This document shows positions 49,001-64,000 of a stretch of DNA of 64,000 nt, piece after piece. The stretch's first letter is position 1. The number at the start of each line of letters is the position of its first letter. The DNA is taken from positions 9,548,001 through 9,612,000 of the forward strand of contig CM036636.1 of NCBI GenBank assembly GCA_020746105.1, written 5' to 3'. The position numbers and the translations under genes are program-made. The DNA is from Trogon surrucura. Taxonomy: Eukaryota; Chordata; Aves; Trogoniformes; Trogonidae. The notes under the pieces are model-generated. The model searched no databases, was not told the origin of the DNA, and worked only from the letters and a program-made list of their open reading frames with translations.

Positions 49001-52000
49001 TGTATGTACTGTGGTCAGAATTTTACTGGTGGAGTAATTATTCCTTTCTTCCAGAATTTGGATGAATGAGCCGTGGTGGTAGAGGATGACCCAGGGCTTC
49101 TACACTGAGTTTCCCACACACCTCTTTCCACTGCGGTTGCATTTATTCTTCTTTTACACTGCTCCATGGAGCACTCACTCTGATGGATCAGTCTGCAAGA
49201 AAATTTTTTGCTGGTTTTAAGGAAAAGGAGTTCAAGGTTCCTGAAAGCAGATTAGCTGCAGGTAGAATTCCACATCTGGCTTTCTTTGTTGGATCAGTTC
49301 TAATCCAATGGATCTGAATTACTATTAACATCAAATCCTCAGAAGAAACCCTCGAGTCCACCCAGGAGAGCTAGCCTCTTCCCCACGCCTGCTGTGAGAA
49401 GTTGATTCTTTGGGCTGGCTGGTGTGGCCACTGCACCTCACAAACCTCACCTAACACCCCGGCAGCCTTTCGGCCTCCGGTTCTGCCTTAGATTTGCGCA
49501 TGTAATTTTCTTTGCTTTTCTGCTTATTAATATTTCATCTGTCTCAATTCAAAGCCTATTGAGAAGCAGGGACAAAGAAAGCACTAAGTACCCAACCCAA
49601 AGATATCATGTATTATGCAGACATTTTCCACAGATCACATTCAGCTTCTTATAACGTTTCCCGTTCCCGTGGTGGCTGCTTGTTTCCACTCAGCTTGCTA
49701 GAACAAAGTGCAGGATCACAGGACAGAGCAGAGGGATTTAGGAGGTGCTCACCCAAACTGAAAGGTTCCAGCACTGAAGTGATTTGGAACTCGCAGCAAA
49801 ACCGAAACGATTCGTGCCATGTGTTGAACACGACAGACGCAGCGGGGGTAACTCCGCTCGTGGTGCTGCAGTTTGTTGGTCCACAGATTAACTCAAGATG
49901 CTCTACGAGCGTTAAATGCCTCGAACTGGCTACACAATAGTGACAGCAACCAACCCGGAGCCTCCTCACACAGCTGTCCTCTGCGCCATCAGCAGAGAGA
50001 AGCCCATCGCTGCCGCCTCATTGTGCTTAAACCTGACCCCACAAGGCAGCCGGGTCCAGGCAGTGGGATAAACCCCTATGGAGAGATGGAGAAAGCAGGG
50101 CTGGGAGTGAAGTCATGCAAAGGAGTTTACACACATTCAAACAAGAGCCCGCCTTTCCTTCTGGGTACGAGGCCGGATCGCAAGGCACGATACGGTTGCA
50201 CGTTAGCGCCTTGGCCAGGTTATCTTCAAGTCGTGGCTGTGGGGGAGGCACCTCTTGTGCTCCTTCTGCTCAGCTTCACGGGCACGCAAGCCAGCAGCCA
50301 CGCCTGTCGTATTTTTACAGCTTGTAATGCTGTCCTTTGGAAAGCTGAGAGTTTCTTATAGTTTGTTTTGTAGTCACCTCCAGGCTGTATCACACCCTGG
50401 GTGTAAGGATAATAAATTTTTAACTTGCTGTGGGCCAAAAGCATTCCGGAGAGCGTTTTGCATTGGAGCGGCAGTTAATTGGAATGGTTTTCATTCTTAA
50501 GCTCACTAAGAAGCACTTTTTGCAGGTTGTCGAATCAAGCCTTCCAATAGCAACAAGTCCTGCCTTCTCTGTGGTTCAAGGTCTTCTACAAGTGTTTGCA
50601 TTGTCAAAGTACAAAGTAGTGCCCGGTGAGGCCAGTGTTAATGAAAGCAGAAGATGAAGTCACTAGTGCTGGGCCTTTAGCAAGAGGGATGGGGCTGCCA
50701 CCTCTGTGAGAAGGGGCCAGACATAGCTGTGGTCAGAAAACACAACATTTGACCTAGTTCTTCTAAAAATCCACCCTGAAATTGCTTCGGTACTCTTGAG
50801 TCACTTAAATATCACTTCTGCTGGCAGACCCAAGCGGCTCTGCAGTAACAAATCAGCCCACGACTAAAGGAGGCAGCCAGAGGGAAGGAATTTACTTGGG
50901 CTTCAGATTTCTGTTTTGGGTAGAGAAAACCCTCAATGTTGTTAATTTAACAAGATCCCCATTTAGTCTGCTGTGCGAGGAAGAGGCACCATTTTACAGC
51001 GTGAATACAAACTCCTTCGTGTCGGTCCCAGTCCCGGTTCTTGCTGCCCCACGGCTCAGCCCCTGCCCCAGTGTCCCCGTGGTGAGGCGGGCACGGGGCT
51101 GACGCTGGGCAGGTCCTCGCACCCTGCGAGGCACAGGTCCTGAGTGCTGCTCCAGGCCAGGAGCAACGCCCAACCTCCAAGCTTGGCCAGGAGGGATGGC
51201 AAGGAGGCTCCAAGAGCCATGTCAGGAGAACCTGAGCTGAAGCGGCTCCAGCTGGAGGTCACCTTGGCCTCTGCTTTCTCAGGGTAATAATTAATCCCAA
51301 ATCCCACATCTCTGATGCCAAAGCTGCTACTGGCGGCCAGGGGCAGCACGATGGAATGTCCCTGCGGCAGGGGTGAGCGCTGACCTGTGGCAAGCTAGGA
51401 ACGAGCACTAACTCCTCCTCCTGTCTCACCCAGGGCCATCATGGACAAGAAGCTGGCTGCCTACGTGAGCATCCTGCCAAAGAGCTCGGCCTTGTAAGTT
51501 GGGCTGAATATTCCCCCTTGGAAGAGGCAAACCCAGGCTCCCAGGGGCAGAAGGAGGAGAGGGACACCCCACAGGCAGTTTCCAGACGGCTGTTGCAGAG
51601 GGTAGAGGTGTTCCTCACCTGTGCAAAGCGCGCTGAGCTCGTTAAGGAGTGCACATGCTCCGACTGCCAGCGGGGACCATTTATTTCTTGGTCACTCGGC
51701 TACAGAGACACCGCGACGCCTCCAAATGCCTCCTCTCACAGGAACCCAGCGTGCAGATGAAATCACGATGGCCTTCTGTCAACATAAATGTTTCGAAAGG
51801 TCATATCTGACTCACGAGAAGTACAACTCCTCTCCCGCAGGGGAAGAGAGGAATAAAGCAGGATGCTGCTGTGCTCAACCTCCCAGCTCCAAACCACGCC
51901 GCAGTCCCTGCCCACAGCATTCCCTGGCCGCTGTTTGGAGCAGGACTACCCCCCCACGGCCCCCCCCATGGCTCCCCCAGTCCCAGCTCCTTTGTCCTGC

Positions 52001-53312
52001 CACCCCCCTGGGCAGCTCTCTCCCGGCTGGCAGTCAAGGAGGCTGTGGTCTGTAAATCTGGGGTGCTCAAGCGTGTGCACAGCAGATTTTGGGGCCAGCG
52101 ATGCTTCTTGAGCACCACTTTGTAAAGGAAAGGCCAAGTGCAGAAAGCACCAAGCAGGGAAACTGACCCTCCCCAGGGAAACTGGCGTGGCTGCACCCCC
52201 AGCTGTATTTTTCTGATGCTTCTTTTCTTTTGCATATAGGTATTTCTGGAAAGGGGAGCTGGAAGAATCCACTGAAATACTGCTGGTGAGTGACAATACC
52301 ACCAAAATCCCCATCCCAGACATCCCCAGCCAAAAGGGGCTGGAAACAGTTTGGGGAGGGTGGCCCCAACCTGTCTGAGATTTGGGGTGGTACCAAGGGA
52401 CCCCAAGCCCTCACCTGTGGGCACGACAGTGGTGGATGGGCGGGGGACAGCCCCTTCACCCTGCCACCACAGGGGACAGCCCCTGGGGAAGAGCCCAGGA
52501 AAGGGGCCCCTGTCATGCCGCCGGCTGTGCTGGATGGGTGCAGTGGAACTGTGCTGCAGGATTGCTCCATCTCCTTTACTTCTTCCCTGGCTTTTGTTCT
52601 GTTTTTTTTTACTCTACAGTTAGTGAAAACAAGGACATCCAAAATCGGCGAATTGTCCAACTACGTCAGGTGAGGCTCTGGCTTGAGGGAGCACTGGGTT
52701 TCCTATCCAAGGTTTGCTGCCACCTCCTGCTCAGGCTTCAGGAGTCAGGTTCCTTGAGCCTTGGAGGGGGCTCTAAGTGCTCCTGATGTACCTTGTAAAC
52801 CAGAACAATCCAGACACTGCAACAGATTAGAAAGAAAAAAAAAGATTGGCGGGAATATCAACTGTTGGGCTTCAACCAGCTCCTTCATACTGAGTACAAG
52901 GAGGGATTCACCTCCAAACCCGGGTTATTCCCTGGCTGCCTCCTGGCAGGATTTCCTGTGTTTCCCAAGCACAGAGTGGTGAGTGCAGCCAGCTTTGGGC
53001 CAGGGCCCCTGGCAGTCAGCTGCTGGCTGTGGTAAACCCCAAACTCGAAGCAAAATTCGCACATGGCAAAGAGAAGATGTGGGTGCTTTGAAGTCAGCAG
53101 AGAGCGCGGGGCAGGGCCGGCACGCACGGCTGGGAGCGGAGACCTCGGCTTCCTGCGCCTGCGAGCGGGTCTGTCGGTGACTGTTCCTCTGCATCTGCTT
53201 CCACTTTAGATCCATCCATCCCTTTGAAATCCCAGAAATCATCAGCCTGCCTATTGACCAAGGAAACCCTCTGTACCTCAAATGGATAGAGGAAAGCGTC
53301 CCGTGGGACTGA
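46056..53312 (+). CDS. CUTAL: CUTAL: CutA-family protein with N-terminal signal anchor
   Basis: Six exons join 46056-46136, 47792-47940, 51434-51493, 52240-52285, 52620-52669 and 53210-53312, giving 489 bases and 162 aa with every phase and GT-AG site consistent. The first exon is the least certain; its donor CTGCTG|GTAAGT and phase 0 fit, and it supplies the only upstream ATG found. Residues about 24-46 are hydrophobic (TLLLVVILSLLMYPVLR), suggesting a signal peptide or anchor as in vertebrate CUTA isoforms. The CutA fold covers about 58-160, with SVAFVNCLNEQIAKDIAR, YFWKGELEES (98-107), SIHPFEIPEI (130-139) and LPIDQGNPLYLKW. CutA forms a stable trimer; bacterial members bind copper and mammalian CUTA has been linked to anchoring acetylcholinesterase. 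Odd: the family signature AACVN reads AAYVS here (Tyr87, Ser89). The human counterpart at this locus is a pseudogene (CUTALP). Databases may name this gene CUTA. Confidence 0.86.
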
Positions 53313-55255
53313 CTGAGAAGCGCAGAGCGCGCCTTGCTTTTGGGGAGACCAGATGGACCGTGCTGAGCCGCTCTGGTCATCCCATGTGGGCAGCAGGAAT
53401 GTGCACGCAGGGAGGCAGCTCGTGTCTTCAAAGGTTTGCTATAACAGAGAAGCTTGGGAATAAGAATTACAATTGCGCCAGAAACTTCCCCTTCTCAGCC
53501 TGACTCTGCACTCCAGGGACCACCAAGCAGCCCCGAGGTGGCAGACGCTGAAACGAGGAAGGGCTCCAGGCACTAAGGGCCGTTGCAATGTTGCTGATGA
53601 AAGCTCATGTCGGGACGCTACAGCATTTCGGGGCTCAGGTCCCCAGCGATGAGTGCTGGCTGGTAGCCATGGCCTGGCAGCCCCCAGCAGCCCCTCCAGT
53701 GCCAAGTGTCCCTGCAGCCAGTGCCTAAACCCTGCCTGCCCTCCCTGCCTTCCAGCAGCTGTCACAGCATCCCACCCTGCTCTGCCTCCCGCTTCCCCAG
53801 CCCAGAGGCAGCAGGATGTAGCCGGGCACCCTCTGATGCGCCAGCTCACACCCTCTCCTGCTGTTGTGCAAATCTTACAAAAATCCAAGAAAACAGCAAA
53901 CTTAAGCAGATGCCACAAGCTTTTTACCAGGTGCTGCAAGAAGCGCACCCACCGCCCCTGCCCTGAGCCCTGCCTGGGCTGAGCTGGGCAACATCTGCTG
54001 CCAGTTCAGGGAAACCAAGTACCAGCAGGACCCAGCTGCGGGGCATCACCCTGGCCCAGCATCCCCTACCCACACCTGACTGGCTTTCTACCCAAGCCGA
54101 GTTCAACCTTGTAAAAAGACGCTCATGTTACAAGTTTAATGGGATATAACTTATGGAACAATATTCAGTTATTTATGCAATGGGAAAGGGAATATACAGA
54201 AGCATTTCTTACCTGGGCTGGCTTGTGCGTTGTTGCAGTCTGTGGTGAGCTGGGCAGGAGGAAGGATCTGTCGTGAGCTTGCAGCGACTCTCCAGCCCAA
54301 TGCTGACCAATGTTCTGTCCCCACATCCCACTGGACTGGGCCACAACTCGCTCCTTTGCATCCTTCTGCCACCTCAGAGCAGCATCTCTCCGAGCGAGGG
54401 CACCCCTCACCCCAGCACGGAGCACGGCCGAGCAGCACCAGCTGCATCACGCTGGGCACTGGGCACTGCCCTGGAGCACCCACTGACCCCCAGTGCCCCA
54501 ACTCAATAATCCTGACACTATGAAGAACCAGTGATGTTAAAAAAAAAAAGAGGCTTTTTAATTGTACTCCAGACATATTAATTACAACTTGGATATAACG
54601 AGAGTTGGTTATTACAAGCAGCAACCTGAACTCATAAATCTTTAGAAGGTGCACGGACTCATTATATTATCTATTACAGCTAACGCAAAATATACTCTGC
54701 AACAAAAATATTTTTAAAGGCTCCACATTCAATTCTCTGTGAGGGGCTGGAAGGAGAGGGGAAGGAACAGAGAGGGAGAGGAGAGGAACCGCGGCTGCTC
54801 CCACGAGCGCACATCCCGTGGGAATCACCCTGCTCAGGCCTGGCACGGCTCTTGGCAGCCCCCAGCCCCCCCAGGCAGCCACTCGGACCATGACAAGGAC
54901 TCCACAGGCACTCACGAAAGGGAAATACTTTAAGCGATCCTTTGGTGACAAAGCAAAGGCAGGATGGCGCGCGACCCGGCCGGCTGCAGGCGCTGCACCC
55001 CACCCTGCCAGGGATTGGGGGCCTGGCAACACGTCCCCCAAAAGGATGGGGCCCCTCCGGAGGTGCCGCCCTCCAAGCACGTCTCCCCAAGGCACATCTG
55101 ATGCTGCTTGGCTAAAACCATCTCATGGCTGGAGCTGGACAGTCTCCTCCGTCCTCCTCCAGGCCTCACCCCGCACAAGCTGCCAAGAGCTTCTCCACCG
55201 AGCATGATGCGGGTGCACAGCCCTGAGCAAGTCATTGGAACGGCACTAAAATCCT

Positions 55256-55261
55256 TTTATT
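55256..55261 (-). terminator. Candidate poly(A) signal of PHF19
   Basis: AATAAA on the minus strand about 1.73 kb after the PHF19 stop codon at 56987. It is the first canonical signal I could see downstream. The implied 3' UTR length is ordinary for this gene family. Confidence 0.4.
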
Positions 55262-55792
55262 GCCGAGGTAAATATTCAGGCTCCTAGTACGGCCACCGAA
55301 GCTGCTCGTGCCTGGCCCGAACCACACAGGCACAGCCCAGGGCTGCAGAGAAGCTGTTGCTTTGAACCACAGCCCCGTGAGAGGCACCAGCTCTGTCACC
55401 TCACGGTCACATGAAAGCCTTGCGCCTACTCCATGAATTAAAACAACTGGAAACCCCCCTCCACGCTTCATGGCTGTCCTCCTATGTCATTTTAGCAGTA
55501 GCCGAAGCAGAAGTTTATGTTTAAGGACCACCAGCCTCTGGTTTGCAAACATCACCTGCTCCCTTGTGCCAATCACACCGACACGTTTTCTGAAGTACTT
55601 TTTCAATGAAATCACCTTTTCAGGTCACCCTCCAGTCAGCAGATCCCACAAGTGCACGTACCAACAGTGATGGGGCTACAGAGACCGGGGGGGGCTGACA
55701 GAGCAGGACCAGGCAGACCCTCCAGCATTGCCCACCCTCCAGCCCCACTGGAGAGCCATGGTGGTGATGGCGGAGAGACAAAGAGAACTTTA

Positions 55793-55813
55793 AATATATA
55801 TCTATATATATCT
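55793..55813. repeat. TA/TATC microsatellite
   Basis: ATATATATCTATATATATC, a short alternating tract in the probable PHF19 3' UTR. Confidence 0.85.
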
Positions 55814-56986
55814 CTTAGAAAAAAAATCTAACAAATACATCTGATGATATTTTTTTTTAAAAAAAAAGCCAGTCGCTTTGCTCCTGCACAACTTGGCAGT
55901 ATTGCTGTAGTCAAAGAATGAGGCTGCTCTTTCTATTCTGCAGACACACACACCGACACTACGCTGGTAACACAAAGCAGAGCCACGAGGCCACGGGGAT
56001 GGCTGTGGGGACTCCGATGAAACCCCCTCCCCACGCTCCCACTGTCCTCTCCGGCCTTTTTGGTTTGTCTGCTGGTTTGGCACATTCAGGATGAAGATTC
56101 CTGTGGGAACAAAGGCCTCAGGCTCCGGGCTGTGAAACGCCCGTGGTGGTTTTAAGGCAAGGGCGTATCCTTTGGCCGATCTCTTCCAGGACCGCGATTG
56201 TCAGAAGAATGGGGAAACGAAGCTGGTGCATCGTCACACACAGTCCAGGTCGCAGGACAAGAGCAACCACGTACATTTGCCCTGCAGCTGCAAAAGCTGC
56301 CCACGTGTTTGTGGGGCATTTTCCCCTCGTTTATATCACACCACATTCCTTTAATGAATGGATTTATGAGGAGGAAAACCTCACACACCAGCTCCGACGA
56401 GAGTTGACTGTCATTTCCTACGGGCATGGGGAGGGGTGGTGAGTGCACGGGTGAGGGGGCTGCTTTTTGCTTTAGCAGCAGGAACCCCTCGAGTCTGCTC
56501 TGTAAGGCTTGGATGTGGGGACAATTCAGGGTGTGCCGGGTGCTGGCACGACATCTGTCCGCATGAGCGGGTTGTGGGGAGCACCCCAGGGGTGCCCAGC
56601 CATGCCAGGGGGACCCCCCAGGAAAGCCCAGACCCGCTCACTGCTCTCACAACCACCATGACAGTGCCTTGGGCTCGGCCAAAGGCTCCATCAGGAAAAC
56701 GCAGCTGGGACACGCTCTTTGCGTATACAAGGCAAATAAAATAACAATCAAAATAGGTAAAAAAAAAAAATACAGCGGGAAGTCTTTGGGCTCCATCCCG
56801 GGCAGCATCGCTGACAGCATCAGCTTGGGAGCTGCCTCTGCCCGTGGCAACTCCCAGGGAGCCAGTCCCACCCGGGACCCCCAGCGTGGAGGGGTCCCAG
56901 CCCTCCCCACAGGCCCAGCGCCCCTCTCCCCATCATCCTGACCTCCTCTGGCTCGGCTCTGGGAGAGGTTACAGGGCTGGCGGGGT

Positions 56987-62125
<5,139 letters not shown>

Positions 62126-63129
62126 CAGCAGAGCCTGGAGGGGACGCACACGCCCATCACCCTGCCTTCGTGCCCTACACAATGCATTGAGCATGGCGCA
62201 CAGTGGGTGCTCAGGACCCCGGTTCCTTTACATGAAATCAAAGGGAGCAGCCAAACTCTTTGCAATTGCTGAGCAAGAGCGAATTAACCCTCTGACCACC
62301 TCGGCTCCTGCAGTTCGGAGCCACCCGTCCCAGGGCATGGGGACACGACACAGGTCTGTGCGGGCGCCGCCTCGGGAGGGGGCATGTGCAGGGTCACAGC
62401 TACAAACGGAACGTGCGTTTTAGCTCACGCCTCCCCGGCAGTTCCGCGGGCTCCCGGGCCGACGGCACGGGCGCACGGCAGCACCTCCCGCAGCCGGTGA
62501 CTCCGGCAGGTTCGAGGCCGGGAGCTGAGCAGGCGGCGGGTGCTGCCATCGCCGACGGGCATCACCGCTAACCCTTAAAAGTTACTTTTTCCCCCCGTTG
62601 CGCTCCCGACACGGCGGCCTCACGCCGCGGATCACGGCCCGAAGCCCGCACCGCGCCGCGAGCTCTGCCCGGCCCCGCTTATCAATGCCCGCCCGGTTCC
62701 CGAGCGCAGCCGGGATGCAATCAAAACTTACGGCAAAACCGGGCGCGACCGCAAAATAACCCCCCCCCAACTCCTCCGGGCCGGGAGCCGGCGGGAGCCG
62801 CCGCAGCGACCTGCGACATGTCCCCCCCCGCAGCGGGTCCCGGCCCCGGGAGCGGTTACGAAAGCGGCGGCAGCTCCGAGCCCCCCCCAGCCCCGCTCCC
62901 GGCGGAGGACGGGACAGCTCCCACCTCTCCCCCCGCCCTCGGCTCCCCCCGCCGGGCAGCGGGACCCACCGGCGGCACCTGCCGGGCGGGACGGCGGCGG
63001 GGCAAGCCCCGGGAGCGGCGGCCGCCGGCCCCGCCGCCGCCATTGGCTCATTCAAAGACGCTACGGCCCCGGCTCGCCCGCCCCGGGCCCCTTCCCGCCC
63101 CGCCGGGGGTCCCCCCGCGCTGCCCTTAC
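62126..63129 (-). other. PHF19 5' UTR end and first intron
   Basis: Nine untranslated bases (62126-62134) precede the start codon in coding exon 2. Then comes an intron if the donor at 63129-63128 is used. The first 0.4 kb is ordinary; the rest is GC-rich and part of the promoter CpG island. No other gene was recognised. Confidence 0.5.
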
Positions 63130-63270
63130 CGCCGAACCGCCGCCCCGCTCCTGCCGCCGGGGACGGGTCAGCGCCCGCCCGCCCGGGGGCCGCGGCGGGG
63201 AGCGGCGGGGAGCGGCGGGGGCAGGGCGCGGAGCGCCATCTTCCCGCGCTTCCCCCCCCCCCCCGGCCCC
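63130..63270 (-). other. PHF19: Candidate non-coding exon 1 of PHF19
   Basis: A good donor, GGCG|GTAAGG, falls at 63130/63129 on the minus strand inside the CpG island, and a spliced acceptor precedes the start codon at 62125. The 5' limit is a guess based on the promoter motifs at 63277-63296. Other weak donors exist between 62.8 and 63.0 kb. Confidence 0.35.
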
Positions 63271-63276
63271 GGGCAT

Positions 63277-63296
63277 TGACGTCCCGCTTATGCAAT
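63277..63296. promoter_or_regulatory. Adjacent CRE-like and C/EBP-like motifs
   Basis: TGACGTC (63277-63283; full CRE is TGACGTCA) and TTATGCAAT (63288-63296) sit immediately upstream of the proposed PHF19 first exon. They form an AT-containing patch in an otherwise almost pure GC island. ATF/CREB and C/EBP factors are the known readers; use here is inferred. Confidence 0.45.
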
Positions 63297-63436
63297 TAAG
63301 CGCGGGGCCGCCCCCGCCGCCTCCCGCCGCTCCGGGAGCACCGGCCCGGCGCGGCTCCGACCCGGCGAGCGGCACCTCCTCGCCAGCCCCGGGGCAGAGC
63401 ACACGCGGGGGCGGGGGGTGCCTGCAACCCCCCCCT

Positions 63437-63594
63437 ACCCCCCGTGGGGTACCTGCAGCCTCCACGTGGAGGATCTGCAACCCCCACGTGGGGTGTCTGC
63501 CGCCCTCCTTGGGAGATCCGCAGCCCCCACGCGGTGGATCTGCAGCCGCTCCCCGCGGGGTGTGCGCTGCCCCCTCCGTGGGGTACCTGCCCGT
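63437..63594. repeat. About 22 bp minisatellite with CACGTG E-boxes
   Basis: About seven imperfect copies of a 21-23 base unit resembling CCCACGTGGGGTATCTGCAG. Phase markers (GTGG) fall at 63444, 63466 and 63488, with diverged copies to about 63594. Two copies contain a perfect CACGTG E-box (63463-63468 and 63485-63490), and several units are partly self-complementary. The array lies 0.15-0.3 kb upstream of the probable PHF19 transcription start. Confidence 0.88.
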
Positions 63595-64000
63595 CATCAC
63601 ACCCGACAGCTCCGCCAGGGCACCCCAAGGCCAGCATCGCCCCACTCACCCGTCACCCCTCTACCTGCAAACACGTCCCTGGGGGTCCCCCAGGTTCCCC
63701 CCGGGCCCGGCCACGCACCCACCGTGAAGAGGGCACCGTCACCCTGCGCTGCACATGGGGGGACCTCCCTGCCTGCCCTTCCCCTGCCCGGTGGGGGCAT
63801 CCCCAGGCCAGGGTGCAGGCGGGGGTGCCCCACGGCATCATCCGGTGCGAGGGAACGACCTGTGCTCGTCGGGATTCCTAGAAACGGGGGTAGCCTTTCT
63901 CTGAATCTCCACAGAGAGAATCAATCACGGCAAAAATGCTTCAGTCGGTGCCAAGAAGAAATCATAAGGATTTGCTGTTTGTTGGAAAGCACTGCCAAAA
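63595..64000. other. Upstream flank of PHF19, nothing recognised
   Basis: GC content falls toward the window edge. No exon, repeat or RNA gene could be supported. In the human order the next gene beyond PHF19 would be TRAF1, but no part of it is visible here. Confidence 0.5.

Larger units (their letters stand above)
53313..56986. other. Convergent 3' region between CUTAL and PHF19
   Basis: 3.7 kb containing the 3' UTRs of both genes. No AATAAA was found close after the CUTAL stop. On the PHF19 side an AATAAA at 55261-55256 would give a 3' UTR of about 1.7 kb. A TA/TATC microsatellite lies at 55793-55813 and A/T runs near 55840-55870. Open frames up to about 170 codons show no recognisable domain. 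Confidence 0.6.
62550..63440 (-). promoter_or_regulatory. CpG island and promoter of PHF19
   Basis: About 0.9 kb of very GC-rich, CG-dense sequence lies upstream of the PHF19 start codon. It includes poly(C) runs, GC boxes, a CRE-like TGACGTC at 63277-63283 and a C/EBP-like TTATGCAAT at 63288-63296, set only five bases apart. No TATA box is seen. Confidence 0.75.

Overview
This window is vertebrate nuclear DNA and almost certainly avian. The evidence is spliced genes with canonical GT-AG introns, GC-rich CpG islands at gene starts, very short introns in the PHF19-like gene, and a 3'-end fragment of the CR1 LINE typical of birds near position 1.0-1.2 kb. Five protein-coding genes were reconstructed by hand from exon translations, reading-frame phase and splice sites. 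Four are complete in their coding parts and one runs off the left edge.

Layout, left to right: 1-25.8 kb is the 5' part of KCNT1 (Na+-activated K+ channel, Slack) on the minus strand. Its first two coding exons lie at 25.66-25.79 kb and 11.19-11.36 kb, separated by a 14.3 kb intron. The first 11.2 kb is intron 2, and the channel body lies beyond the left edge. 25.8-33.9 kb is intergenic. B3GALT9 (Golgi beta-1,3-galactosyltransferase family, plus strand) has a tiny coding exon (Met-Gln) at 33.906-33.911 kb and a main exon at 34.335-35.435 kb. PSMD5 (26S proteasome assembly chaperone S5b, minus strand) has ten exons over 38.5-44.8 kb. A CutA-family gene (CUTAL, plus strand) has six exons over 46.06-53.31 kb. 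PHF19 (Polycomb-like Tudor/PHD protein, minus strand) has fourteen coding exons over 56.99-62.13 kb, and its promoter and probable non-coding first exon lie at 63.1-63.4 kb.

The predicted lengths (B3GALT9 368 aa, PSMD5 504 aa, CUTAL 162 aa, PHF19 585 aa) close without a frame break and are close to the known family sizes. The genes are not functionally linked: a neuronal ion channel, a glycosyltransferase, a proteasome chaperone, a CutA trimer protein and a PRC2 accessory factor. They form a syntenic block. B3GALT9-PSMD5-CUTAL-PHF19 matches human 9q33.2 as I recall it, where the CUTAL copy is a pseudogene; human KCNT1 lies elsewhere, at 9q34.3. Gene orientation alternates: KCNT1/B3GALT9 head to head, B3GALT9/PSMD5 tail to tail, PSMD5/CUTAL head to head with 1.3 kb between start codons, CUTAL/PHF19 tail to tail.

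The most interesting non-coding signals are a three-copy 32-33 bp tandem repeat just after KCNT1 exon 2, in which each copy carries an RE1/REST-like motif; a 16 bp minisatellite between two oppositely oriented YY1-type motifs at the PSMD5 start; a 22 bp minisatellite with CACGTG E-boxes near the PHF19 promoter; and a mixed TTTTA/TTTCA pentanucleotide repeat upstream of KCNT1. No new multi-gene system was found. Most of the remaining DNA is ordinary intron or intergenic sequence.
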